DNA of 64,000 nt from Bradyrhizobium guangdongense. GTDB lineage: Bacteria > Pseudomonadota > Alphaproteobacteria > Rhizobiales > Xanthobacteraceae. How positions within the stretch are numbered: position 1 is the stretch's first letter; every line of letters begins with the position of its first letter. The stretch covers positions 6,014,001 to 6,078,000 of the forward strand of contig NZ_CP030051.1 of the NCBI RefSeq assembly GCF_004114975.1. Direction: 5' to 3'. The translations under genes were made by a program, and so were the position numbers. Shown one piece after another: positions 8,629-16,691 of this stretch. The notes under the pieces were generated by a model. That model saw only the letters and a program-made list of their open reading frames with translations, was not told where the DNA came from and made no database searches.

Positions 8629-8743
8629 CGTCATTGCGAGCGCAGCGAAGCAATCCAGGTTCCCTCCGCGGATGCAAGCTGGATTGCTCCCTCGCAAGCG
8701 CAAAATTGCTTCGCAATTTTGTCGCGAGCTCCTCGCAATGACG
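8629..8743. repeat. Dispersed palindromic repeat, family A copy 1
   Basis: An imperfect inverted repeat starts with GTCATTGCGAGCGCAGCGAA and ends with its complement, CTCGCAATGACG. An inner inverted pair AAAATTGC/GCAATTTT lies near 8701-8720. Related copies occur at 13059, 40184 and 44168. It fills the gap between two convergent genes and may act as a bidirectional terminator. Confidence 0.8.
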
Positions 8744-8748
8744 ACGCC

Positions 8749-9303
8749 TTACCAGCTCCGCAACGCCGCAAGCACGGCGACGCCGAACAGCGCGGCAGCA
8801 CCGAGGATGAAGCCGAACACGAACGGCCACAGGCGCGAGCGGCGCGGCGGCTCTGCGACCTCCACCTTTGGCTCTGATGGCACCACCATCGCGTGCTCGC
8901 GCTCGATCATGCGGCGGGCGACGTAGTCGGTCACGGCGTCTACGATGACAGCCGTGTCGTGCGATTCGGCGAGCACGATGCGGCCGAAGCGGGTGTCCTG
9001 GACGAAGCGGTACTGCCGCTTGTCGCGTCCCATCATGATGTGGGCGACGACGTCGATCCAGAGTCTCGGCGTATCGCCCTGGCTGATGCCGCGATCGAAC
9101 AGGTCGATCTGATCGGGCACCTGCGCAAACAACGGATCGAGCGCGTCGTTGAGGATCTCGAGCCGCGCGACCTCGGCGTCGCGCAAATCGACGACGACGC
9201 CGGTCCGGTCGGCGGCCTCGATCCGCGCGCGGAGCAGCGCGTCGCGCAGCCGCACCGGGCGCGGCTGGCTCGGATGGGTACCGCTGGTCTCGGGCTCTGA
9301 CAT
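8749..9303 (-). CDS. Conserved hypothetical protein with C-terminal membrane anchor
   Basis: This 184-residue protein has a soluble N-terminal part (about residues 1-150) and a single hydrophobic helix at the C-terminus (WPFVFGFILGAAALFGVAVL, about 158-178), so it is probably tail-anchored in the inner membrane. The soluble part reads like an all-alpha/beta accessory domain, but I recognise no family or catalytic motif. It stands alone, convergent with the metallophosphoesterase, and the gene end abuts the family A repeat. Function is unknown. Confidence 0.7.
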   Translation of the reverse strand: MSEPETSGTHPSQPRPVRLRDALLRARIEAADRTGVVVDLRDAEVARLEILNDALDPLFAQVPDQIDLFDRGISQGDTPRLWIDVVAHIMMGRDKRQYRFVQDTRFGRIVLAESHDTAVIVDAVTDYVARRMIEREHAMVVPSEPKVEVAEPPRRSRLWPFVFGFILGAAALFGVAVLAALRSW

Positions 9304-9409
9304 TGGTCGTCCCTGTCCTCACTTGCCGCCATTAACCTATCAGCAACCATCACGCCCGCAAAGGCTTATAGTTCCAGACACTTACCGTGCCCACAGCCCA
9401 TTGATGTGT

Positions 9410-9450
9410 GCCAAAAACAGACGATCCCACCCGGCTTGCGCCGGATGGGA
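9410..9450 (-). terminator. Rho-independent terminator after the aceA/DUF4170 unit
   Basis: Stem TCCCACCCGGC (9425-9435) pairs with GCCGGATGGGA (9440-9450) around the loop TTGC with one mismatch. On the minus strand it is followed by a T-rich tract (GTTTTTGG at about 9410-9418). It lies downstream of the DUF4170 stop codon. Confidence 0.65.
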
Positions 9451-9492
9451 CCCTCCGTCCTTGGACGTCTTCTTGAATTTGTCAGGCAGCCG

Positions 9493-9702
9493 TCAGGCCG
9501 AGACCCGCGACGGCTCTTCCACGATCGAGAAGCGAACGCCAGCCTTGTGGCGGCTCTCTTCCGACACCTCGCGCCAGCAGTCCTCGGCTTCCTTGCGGGT
9601 CTTGAACGGACCTTTGACCTGGGCCGAGCCTTCGACGAGCTTGTGGAAGTTCATCGAGCCGAACTCGCCGCCGATCACCCAGAAATTGCTGCCTTTGGTC
9701 AT
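9493..9702 (-). CDS. DUF4170 domain-containing protein
   Basis: The 69-residue protein (MTKGSNFWVIGGEFGSMNFH then GPFKTRKEAEDCWREVSEESRHKAGVRF) matches the small alphaproteobacterial DUF4170 family. These are short cytoplasmic proteins of unknown function. It starts 23 bp after the aceA stop on the same strand and ends before a clear terminator, so the two genes probably share a transcript. That makes a link to acetate or C2 metabolism possible but unproven. Confidence 0.85.
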   Translation of the reverse strand: MTKGSNFWVIGGEFGSMNFHKLVEGSAQVKGPFKTRKEAEDCWREVSEESRHKAGVRFSIVEEPSRVSA

Positions 9703-9725
9703 TGTCAGTCTCCTGTTGCCTGGCG

Positions 9726-11360
9726 CTAGCCGAACTGGTTCATCGTGTTGTGGACGCCGCCCGCCTTGAGGGCAGCCTCGCCCGCGAAATACTCCTTGTG
9801 GTCGTCGCCGATATCGGAGCCGGCCATGTTCTGGTGCTTGGCGCAGGCGATGCCCTGACGGATCTCCTGGCGCTGCACGTTCTTCACGTAGCCGAGCATG
9901 CCCTGCTCGCCGAAATACTCCTTGGCGAGGTTATCGGTGGACAGCGCGGCCGTGTGGTAGGTCGGCAGCGTGATCAGGTGGTGGAAGATGCCGGCGCGCT
10001 TGGCCGAATCCGCCTGGAAGGTGCGGATGCGCTCGTCGGCCTCCTTCGCCAGCGGGGTCTCGTCGTATTCCGGCTTCATCAGCTCGGCACGGCTGTACTT
10101 CGAGAGATCCTTGCCGGCCTCCTTCCACGCATCATAGACCTGCTGACGGAAGTTGATGGTCCAATTGAACGACGGCGAGTTGTTGTAGGCGAGCTTGGCG
10201 TTCGGGATGACCTTGCGGATGCGGTCGACCATGCCCGCGATCTGCTCGATGTGCGGCTTCTCGGTCTCGATCCAGAGCAGGTCCGCGCCGTTCTGGAGCG
10301 AGGTGATGCTGTCCAGCACGCAGCGGTCCTCGCCCGTACCGGGACGGAACTGGTAGAGGTTCGAGGGCAGCCGCTTCGGACGCATCATCTTGCCGTTACG
10401 GTTGATGATGACGTCGCCGTTCCTGGCGTTCTCCGCGGTGATTTCCTCGCAATCGAGGAAGCTGTTGTACTGGTCGCCGATGTCGCCCGGCTTGTGGCTG
10501 ACGGCGATCTGCTGCGTCAGGCCGGCGCCGAGGGAGTCGGTACGGGTGACGATGATTCCGTCTTCGACGCCAAGCTCGAGGAAGGCGTGGCGGCAGGCGC
10601 GGATCTTGGCGATGAACACCTCGTGCGGCACAGTGACTTTGCCGTCCTGGTGACCGCACTGCTTCTCGTCCGAGACCTGGTTCTCGATCTGAAGCGCACA
10701 GGCGCCCGCTTCGATCATCTTCTTGGCGAGCAGATAGGTCGCCTCGGCGTTGCCGAAGCCGGCGTCGATGTCGGCGATCACAGGCACGACGTGGGTCTGG
10801 AAGTTGTCGATCTTCGCGATCAGCTCCTTCTCGCGAGCCTTGTCCCCTTCCTTGCGCGCCTTGTCGAGGAGACGGAAGATGTCGTTGAGCTCGCGGGAAT
10901 CCGCCTGACGCAGGAAGGTGTAGAGCTCTTCGATCAGTGCCGGCACCGCGGTCTTCTCGTGCATCGACTGGTCGGGCAGCGGACCGAACTCGGAGCGCAG
11001 CGCCGCGATCATCCAACCGGACAGATACAGATAGGTGCGATCGGTCTTGCCGCCGAAATGCTTCTTGACCGAGATCAGCTTCTGCTGGGCGATGAAGCCG
11101 TGCCAGCAGCCCAGCGACTGGGTGTACTTGGTGGGATCCTTGTCATAGGCGACCATGTCGGCGCGCATCAGCGCCGCCGTGTAGCGGGCGATGTCGAGGC
11201 CGGTCTTGAAGCGGTTCTGCAGGCGCATGCGCGCGACGGCTTCGGCCGTCACCCCGTTCCAGGTCGGCCGGGTCTCGAGGAGGGCTTGGGCCGCCTTGAC
11301 CTCGTCCTGATACGAAGACGGGCCCTGGAGGGAGCTGATGCCGCGTGGCTGGTAGTTCAT
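9726..11360 (-). CDS. aceA: Isocitrate lyase
   Basis: AceA cleaves isocitrate to glyoxylate and succinate, the first step of the glyoxylate shunt needed for growth on acetate or fatty acids. The 544-residue length and the active-site segment DEKQCGHQDGK, with the catalytic cysteine, fit the longer isocitrate lyase subgroup found in Pseudomonas, Acinetobacter and rhizobia. Further family segments are ADIDAGFGNAEATYLLAKKM and NNSPSFNW. It is followed at 23 bp by DUF4170 and is divergent from an ScfR/RamB-type regulator across a 232-bp AT-rich region with repeated motifs. The regulator and gene arrangement suggests control by acyl-CoA status. Confidence 0.96.
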   Translation of the reverse strand: MNYQPRGISSLQGPSSYQDEVKAAQALLETRPTWNGVTAEAVARMRLQNRFKTGLDIARYTAALMRADMVAYDKDPTKYTQSLGCWHGFIAQQKLISVKKHFGGKTDRTYLYLSGWMIAALRSEFGPLPDQSMHEKTAVPALIEELYTFLRQADSRELNDIFRLLDKARKEGDKAREKELIAKIDNFQTHVVPVIADIDAGFGNAEATYLLAKKMIEAGACALQIENQVSDEKQCGHQDGKVTVPHEVFIAKIRACRHAFLELGVEDGIIVTRTDSLGAGLTQQIAVSHKPGDIGDQYNSFLDCEEITAENARNGDVIINRNGKMMRPKRLPSNLYQFRPGTGEDRCVLDSITSLQNGADLLWIETEKPHIEQIAGMVDRIRKVIPNAKLAYNNSPSFNWTINFRQQVYDAWKEAGKDLSKYSRAELMKPEYDETPLAKEADERIRTFQADSAKRAGIFHHLITLPTYHTAALSTDNLAKEYFGEQGMLGYVKNVQRQEIRQGIACAKHQNMAGSDIGDDHKEYFAGEAALKAGGVHNTMNQFG

Positions 11361-11592
11361 GAGCCTGATCCTTTTCGCTGACGATGGCGATGGCTAGCCA
11401 TCGACATTCTTGACACTGCATTGCGAAATGCGTGCTCAGAGCTAAACGCGAAAAGAGAAACTTCGTATAGACACCTAGTTTTTTATTGGTGATGTCATGT
11501 AACATCAGAACATGTAATAGATGTTATTTTGTAAAATCTGTAAAAAATATAGGTCAGTAAACCTGTCCTTGATGTGCACGGAGAACTGAAGC
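11361..11592. promoter_or_regulatory. Divergent aceA / ScfR-regulator control region
   Basis: This stretch is strongly AT-rich compared with its surroundings. It holds an inverted repeat GATGT/ACATC (11491-11495 and 11502-11506), two direct copies of CATGTAA (11496-11502 and 11511-11517), and two tandem boxes TTTGTAAA (11528-11535) and TCTGTAAA (11537-11544). The last pair resembles the TTTGC(A)AA boxes reported for RamB/PccR-type regulators. Binding by the adjacent regulator is inferred. Confidence 0.55.
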
Positions 11593-13038
11593 ATGGCCAC
11601 CGAATCCGGGAAAAAGCTGTTCGTCGGGCCGCGCTTCCGCAGGATCCGGCAGCAATTGGGATTGTCGCAGACCCAGATCGCCGAGGGGCTCGGGATCTCA
11701 CCGAGCTATGTCAATCTGATCGAGCGGAACCAGCGCCCGGTGACGGCGCAGATTCTGCTGCGGCTGGCCGAAACCTACGACCTCGATCTGCGCGATCTCG
11801 CGACCGCCGACGAAGACCGGTTCTTCGCCGAGCTGAACGAGATCTTCTCCGATCCCCTGTTCCGCCAGATCGACGTTCCCAAGCAGGAGCTGCGCGACCT
11901 CGCAGAACTCTGCCCCGGCGTCACCCACGCGCTGCAGCGGCTCTATGCAGCCTATACCGAAGCGCGCCAAGGCGAGACACTGGCGGCCGCCCAGATGGCG
12001 GACCGTGACGTCGGCACACGTTATGAAGCCAACCCGGTCGAGCGCGTGCGCGAGCTGATCGAAGCCAACCGCAACTATTTTCCGGAGCTGGAGCAGGCCG
12101 CGGAAGCCTTGCGCGACGAGCTGAACGTGCCGGCCGAAGGGCTCTATGCGGCCCTCGCCGCTCGTTTGCGCGAGAAGCATTCGGTCCAGACCCGCATCAT
12201 GCCTGTCGACGTGATGCGCGAGACGCTCAGGCGCTTCGACCGTCACCGCCGCCAGCTCCTGATCTCCGAACTGGTCGACCCGCCCGGCCGCACCTTCCAG
12301 CTCGCCTTCCAGCTGGGCTTGGGAGAATGCGCGCAAGCGCTGGAGACCATCATCGGCCGCGCCGGCCCGCTCGACGATGCGCCGCGGCGGCTGTTCCGGA
12401 TCACGCTCGGCAATTATTTTGCGGCGGCCGTGATGATGCCCTATCCCGCTTTCCTCGCCGCCGCCGAGGCGCTCAATTACGACATCCACGTGCTGGCGCA
12501 GCGCTTCAATTCCGGCTTCGAGCAGGTCTGCCATCGCCTCACCACGTTGCAGCGGCCGAACGCGCGCGGCATTCCGTTCTTCCTCCTGCGCGTCGACAAT
12601 GCCGGCAACGTCTCGAAGCGGTTTTCGTCCGGCACCTTCCCGTTCTCGAAGTTCGGCGGCACTTGCCCGCTCTGGAACGTGCACTCGACCTTCGACACGC
12701 CGGACCGCCTGCTCAAACAGGTGATCGAGCTGTCCGACGGCACGCGCTATTTTTCGATCGCGCAGATGGTGCGCCGTCCCGTCGCGCCGCACCCGCTGCC
12801 CCAGCCGCGCTTTGCCATCGGCCTCGGCTGCGAGATCCGCCACGCCGCGCGCCTGACCTACGCCGCCGGCATGGACCTCGAGAAGACGGAGGGCACGCCG
12901 ATCGGCGTCAACTGCCGGCTGTGCGAGCGCGAAAACTGCGCCCAGCGCGCCGAGCCGCCGATCACCCGCACGCTGATTCTGGACGAGACGACGCGGCGGG
13001 TGTCGAGCTTCGCATTCTCGAATGCAAGGGAGTTGTGA
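11593..13038 (+). CDS. ScfR-family (RamB/PccR-like) transcriptional regulator
   Basis: The 481-residue protein has an N-terminal XRE helix-turn-helix (about residues 8-65, FRRIRQQLGLSQTQIAEGLG then SPSYVNLIERNQRPVTAQ). A central ImmA/IrrE-like domain (about 170-290) and a C-terminal DUF2083-like domain follow, ending with the cysteine motif NCRLCERENC. This is the short-chain fatty-acyl regulator (ScfR) architecture of RamB, which controls aceA in Corynebacterium, and PccR, which controls propionyl-CoA carboxylase in Rhodobacter. Divergence from aceA strongly suggests that it regulates the glyoxylate shunt. The central domain lacks an obvious HExxH protease site, so it is likely a ligand sensor. 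Confidence 0.9.
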   Translation: MATESGKKLFVGPRFRRIRQQLGLSQTQIAEGLGISPSYVNLIERNQRPVTAQILLRLAETYDLDLRDLATADEDRFFAELNEIFSDPLFRQIDVPKQELRDLAELCPGVTHALQRLYAAYTEARQGETLAAAQMADRDVGTRYEANPVERVRELIEANRNYFPELEQAAEALRDELNVPAEGLYAALAARLREKHSVQTRIMPVDVMRETLRRFDRHRRQLLISELVDPPGRTFQLAFQLGLGECAQALETIIGRAGPLDDAPRRLFRITLGNYFAAAVMMPYPAFLAAAEALNYDIHVLAQRFNSGFEQVCHRLTTLQRPNARGIPFFLLRVDNAGNVSKRFSSGTFPFSKFGGTCPLWNVHSTFDTPDRLLKQVIELSDGTRYFSIAQMVRRPVAPHPLPQPRFAIGLGCEIRHAARLTYAAGMDLEKTEGTPIGVNCRLCERENCAQRAEPPITRTLILDETTRRVSSFAFSNAREL

Positions 13039-13058
13039 GCGGGCGCGTCTGCCTCTCT

Positions 13059-13130
13059 CGTCATTGCGAACGAAGCGAAGCAATCCAGACTGTCTCCGCA
13101 GCAACAGCCTGGACTGCTTTGGCGTCATTC
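13059..13130. repeat. Dispersed palindromic repeat, family A copy 2
   Basis: This copy begins with CGTCATTGCGAACGAAGCGA and includes AAGCAATCCAG with a matching CTGGACTGCTTTGG arm. Its 3' arm is shortened where it runs directly into a different repeat family at 13130. It lies about 20 bp after the ScfR regulator stop codon. Confidence 0.75.
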
Positions 13131-13253
13131 CTGAGGTGCGAGCGGCGCGATGCAAGGCATCGCTCCGGGAGCTCGAAGGATGAACGGCCACAGATGCAGC
13201 CGGGCCGTCGCCCTTCGAGGGCCGCTGAAGAAGCGGCCAACTCAGGGTGACGG
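13130..13253. repeat. Dispersed palindromic repeat, family B
   Basis: A long imperfect inverted repeat starts with CCTGAGGTGCGAGCGG and ends with AACTCAGGGTGACGG, with internal arms around CTCGAAGGATGAACGGC and CCTTCGAGGGCC. It is joined head to tail to the family A copy. Together they fill most of the 388-bp gap 13039-13426, in which I see no gene. Confidence 0.7.
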
Positions 13254-13426
13254 TGACAAGGCCAGTGCGCGCGGCAGCGTTGGTTAACCCCGCCCTAACC
13301 GGCAGCCGCGTTCTGCAACCAGGGATTAAGCACGCCTCAACATCGCAGCCTTAATCTCGCCCCACTCACTCTTCGCAAACAAGGGCAGCCTATCCTGCCG
13401 CGAGATGTGACATCAGGGGGTCTTAC

Positions 13427-14230
13427 ATGCGCATTGCGTTGCTGCTGACCGCGACCATTGTCGGCGCGCTGTTCGCCAATACGTCCAACGCCGGCTCGCT
13501 CGACATCGCGTCCGCCGATGCGAAGCTGCCGCCCGGCTTTCAAAACTACCGCGGCTACATGTTCGACGTGTCGGAGGCGTCCGATCGCAAGGACCTCGAC
13601 AAGCTCACGGAGAATCTGAAGCAGCAGATCGACGTCGTCGAGGCTGCCGGCCTCTCCCCGCGCGTGATGCGCTTCTTCCATACCGTTCCGATCATCGCAA
13701 GCGAGCTCGCCTGCCTCGACGAAGGCGCTGCGACCGCATGCTATGGCCGGGTCACGCCCGACATTCCGCGCACCACACCGCGCACGCTGACCGTGTGGGA
13801 CCACGACAGGCAGCGCTGGACCAATCCGAACGCGGTCGACCTCGCGGTCGATTCCGGGCTCGGCGTGATCATGGTTCGGCCGGACATGATGCGTTACGAG
13901 AAAGAGGCCGTGTTGCTCCACGAGATGCTGCACGCCTACCACGCGCGGCTGTTGCCGGACGGCTACGCCAACAAGGGCGTGATCAGCTACTACGTCTATG
14001 CCAAATCCAAGAACCTGCTGCCCAAGGAGGCCTACGCGCTGAAGAATCCCATGGAATTCTTTGCCGTGACCGCCAGCATCTTCCTGGCCGGCAAGAGCGA
14101 CTACCAGGATCCCAAGACCCGCGAAGCGCTCAAGGAGAAGATGCCGGACTATTACAAATACCTGGTCGGCGTGTTCGGCTTCGACCCCGATCCGGCGGCC
14201 TCGAGCGGCCCGGTTGCCTCGCTGAAGTAA
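13427..14230 (+). CDS. Secreted putative zinc metallopeptidase
   Basis: The 267-residue protein begins with a signal peptide (MRIALLLTATIVGALFANTS, cleavage probably near residue 22), so it is exported. It has a zincin motif H165-E-M-L-H169 in VLLHEMLHAYH. A downstream glutamate in NPMEFFAVTASIF (E210) sits where gluzincins carry the third zinc ligand, in a pattern resembling anthrax lethal-factor-type peptidase domains. Two cysteines (C96 and C105) may form a disulphide. It is preceded by GGGGGT and stands alone between repeats and the H1-like gene. Peptidase activity is inferred from the motif spacing only. Confidence 0.7.
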   Translation: MRIALLLTATIVGALFANTSNAGSLDIASADAKLPPGFQNYRGYMFDVSEASDRKDLDKLTENLKQQIDVVEAAGLSPRVMRFFHTVPIIASELACLDEGAATACYGRVTPDIPRTTPRTLTVWDHDRQRWTNPNAVDLAVDSGLGVIMVRPDMMRYEKEAVLLHEMLHAYHARLLPDGYANKGVISYYVYAKSKNLLPKEAYALKNPMEFFAVTASIFLAGKSDYQDPKTREALKEKMPDYYKYLVGVFGFDPDPAASSGPVASLK

Positions 14231-14406
14231 AGCCGGACGCAAGGCCTGAAAAAGCCGCGGAAAAGGCGCGCCGCGCAAAAGGCGCGGCTTTTCTGTTTTG
14301 TGGAGCGGAAGCTGCGGATGACGCCCTGGCAGGAATTGCCAAGCCGGGGGCTGATCTGCATAGTCCCGCCGCATCGATTGGGACTGCTTCGAAGAGGATG
14401 GAAGAC

Positions 14407-14775
14407 ATGGCGGACGCCGACCTGGATGTCGTGATCCGGCAACTGGCCAGACAGCTGCATACGGGCCTGATGTCCCGCGCCAAGGAGCGGCGGGATCGTT
14501 TCAACGGCCTTGCGGCCAAGGCCAAGGGCAAGGAGACCGGCACCCGCTTCAAGATGATGGCCAAGGCCACCATGGAGCAGGCCACCGCCGCCGCAAGGCG
14601 CCTGCAGATGTCCGCCGACAACGTCGCCGACAGCTACGCCCGCGCCATGCGGCTCGCCGCCAGCACGCCCGTCGAGGTGAAGGCGGAGAAGCCGGCGAAG
14701 GAAAAGCCTGCCAAGGATAAGCCGGCGAAGAAGGCTGCGAAGGCGAAGAAGGCGAAAGCCAAGAAGGCGGCCTAA
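14407..14775 (+). CDS. Histone H1-like Lys/Ala/Pro-tailed protein
   Basis: The 122-residue protein has an N-terminal helical part (MADADLDVVIRQLARQLHTG to about residue 85) and a tail made of repeated KPAKEKPAK/AKKAKAKKAA units, as in bacterial histone H1-like nucleoid proteins. The tail should bind DNA non-specifically. I chose the ATG at 14407 because GAAGAGG lies 9 bp upstream; the in-frame ATG at 14398 would directly abut that ribosome-binding site. It is convergent with the TPR gene, the stop codons being 1 bp apart. Confidence 0.75.
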   Translation: MADADLDVVIRQLARQLHTGLMSRAKERRDRFNGLAAKAKGKETGTRFKMMAKATMEQATAAARRLQMSADNVADSYARAMRLAASTPVEVKAEKPAKEKPAKDKPAKKAAKAKKAKAKKAA

Positions 14776-14776
14776 C

Positions 14777-15418
14777 TCACCGCTGCGGTGTGGAGACCTG
14801 GGTCGGCTCGGCGCGCGTGAGCTCGGCGAGCTTTGCGCGCGCGGTGTCGCGGGCGCGGCCGTCCTTGCCGGGAGGCAGCGCGAGAGCAGCCTCGAAATCG
14901 GCGCGCGCGTCCTCGGCCTGACCGCGGGCGAGAAAGGCAAGGCCGCGGTCGAGACGGGCCTGCGCGTCCGCGGGGTCGAGGCGGACCGCCGTGCTGTAGC
15001 TCAAGATCGCGCGGTCGAGATCGCCCTTGGCGGCGAGCGCGAAGCCCCGCTCGCGATACGGCACGGCCGGCCTGGGATCGAGCGCGATCGCCTCGTCGTA
15101 ATCGGCAATCGCAAGATCCAGCTCCCCGTTCTGACGGTGCGCCTGCGCGCGGTCGCGATAGAGCGAAGCGCGGTTGGGATTGAGATGGATGGCCTCGTTG
15201 AAGTCCGCGATCGCCCGGCCGTTGTCGCCGTGGCGCAGCGCGATGCGCCCGCGCCCCTCATAGGCGAAGGCGATCAGGGAGCCGCGAAGCGGCGAGAAGC
15301 CGATCACGGCCGAGCAGATATCGGGCTCGTCCTCGTCGCCGCAATTCACGACCGTATGCGTGGACAGGCCAATGGCCACGCCCAGGACGATCAACAATGG
15401 CACCGCAGCTTTGGTCAT
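14777..15418 (-). CDS. TPR-repeat protein with N-terminal membrane segment
   Basis: The 213-residue protein starts with one hydrophobic segment (AAVPLLIVLGVAIGLST) that is a signal peptide or anchor. At least four tetratricopeptide units follow at about residues 50-185, recognisable by repeats such as GRAIADFNEAIHLNPN, DLAIADYDEAIALDP and DRAILSYSTAVRLDP. TPR arrays bind protein partners; the location is probably periplasmic. No enzymatic motif is present. It is a single-gene unit upstream of HtpX on the chromosome, and its partner is unknown. Confidence 0.8.
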   Translation of the reverse strand: MTKAAVPLLIVLGVAIGLSTHTVVNCGDEDEPDICSAVIGFSPLRGSLIAFAYEGRGRIALRHGDNGRAIADFNEAIHLNPNRASLYRDRAQAHRQNGELDLAIADYDEAIALDPRPAVPYRERGFALAAKGDLDRAILSYSTAVRLDPADAQARLDRGLAFLARGQAEDARADFEAALALPPGKDGRARDTARAKLAELTRAEPTQVSTPQR

Positions 15419-15551
15419 GTTCGACCGTGGCCGGCGACAGGCCTGCCACGCATCCCCTTTCGAACCAATACTCTCTATCGGGTCATTAACACCGACAGAC
15501 CTGCGCCTCTGTGCGCCAGGTCACAAAGCCGGGCAAATTGGCCCGGTTCCG

Positions 15552-16508
15552 TCAGCCCCAGGGACCACGGGCAGGGCCACGGGAAGGACCCGACGAGGAC
15601 GAGCGGCCCCACGGGCCCTGCGGGGGATAGTTCTCGTTGGCGCCGACCGAAGGCGCAGCGCGCGTGCCGAGCTCGGCCGCGAGTTGCTGGAGCGCCGCGA
15701 TGCGATTCTGCGTCGAGGGATGGGTGGCGAAGAGATTGTCGACGCCGTGGCCGGACAGCGGATTGATGATGAACATATGTGCAGTGGCGGGGTTTCGCTC
15801 CGCGTCGAAGTTCGGCACCTGATGCGCGGCATTTTCGATCTTCACCAGCGCCGACGCAAGCCACATCGGCTGCCCCGCGATGCGCGCGCCGAGATTGTCG
15901 GCGGCGTATTCGCGCGTGCGGCTGATCGCCATCTGCACCAGCATCGCGCCGAGGGGAGCAAGGATCATCATCAGGATCGAGCCGACGATGCCGGGGCCGT
16001 TGTTGTCGCGGTTGCCGCCGAAGAACATGCCGAACTGGGCCAGCATGGAGATCGCGCCGGCGATGGTCGCGGTCACGGTCATCAGCAGCGTGTCGTGATT
16101 CTTGATGTGCGCGAGCTCGTGCGCGATCACGCCGGCAAGCTCCTCGCGGCTGAGCTGGTTCATCAGGCCGACGGTGACGGCGACGGCGGCGTTCTCGGGA
16201 TTGCGGCCTGTCGCGAACGCGTTGGGTTGCGCCTCGTCCATCAGGAACACGCGCGGCATCGGCAGGCCGGCGCGGCCCGCAAGCTCGGCAACGAGCCCGA
16301 CGAGCTCCGGCGCGCTGCGACGGTCGACCTCATGGGCGCCGTACATCGAAAGCACCGCGCGGTCGGAGTTCCAGTAGGTGAAGAGGTTGGTCGCGGCAGC
16401 GATGACGAGCGCGATCATGGCGCCGCTGGCGCCGCCGATCAGATAACCCACCGCCATGAACAGGGCGGTGAGACCTGCGAGAAGCATTGCAGTACGCAGA
16501 TAGTTCAT
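15552..16508 (-). CDS. htpX: Zinc metalloprotease HtpX
   Basis: HtpX is an inner-membrane M48 protease that degrades misfolded membrane proteins. The start is the ATG complementary to 16506-16508 ([20 protein letters not shown]), giving 318 residues. Two N-terminal membrane helices (about 5-40) precede the zinc motif H130-E-L-A-H134, then two more hydrophobic segments and the [11 protein letters not shown] region that carries the third zinc ligand. The C-terminal tail is Gly/Ser/Arg/Pro-rich ([16 protein letters not shown]), an alphaproteobacterial feature. The gene is divergent from the lytic transglycosylase gene and followed by 130 bp without features. Confidence 0.93.
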   Translation of the reverse strand: MNYLRTAMLLAGLTALFMAVGYLIGGASGAMIALVIAAATNLFTYWNSDRAVLSMYGAHEVDRRSAPELVGLVAELAGRAGLPMPRVFLMDEAQPNAFATGRNPENAAVAVTVGLMNQLSREELAGVIAHELAHIKNHDTLLMTVTATIAGAISMLAQFGMFFGGNRDNNGPGIVGSILMMILAPLGAMLVQMAISRTREYAADNLGARIAGQPMWLASALVKIENAAHQVPNFDAERNPATAHMFIINPLSGHGVDNLFATHPSTQNRIAALQQLAAELGTRAAPSVGANENYPPQGPWGRSSSSGPSRGPARGPWG

Positions 16509-16691
16509 GGCCGTCTCCAGAGCGGGCCATGGCCGCCGATGGCGTCGCAGGCCGGCAAACGTCAGGTAGGGATGACCCCGCCCCCGGCGCAAGGCTTCAG
16601 GGTGCGTCGCGGAGCCGCGGCACTGGTTTGAGCGCGATCAATCCATTAAACTTCGCCCAGAATCCAAGCGTCTCTCCCTTGCGGAAACCTC

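Noticed and set aside
9702..11381. Long plus-strand frame across aceA
   Set aside because: Antisense shadow; aceA is certain on the minus strand.
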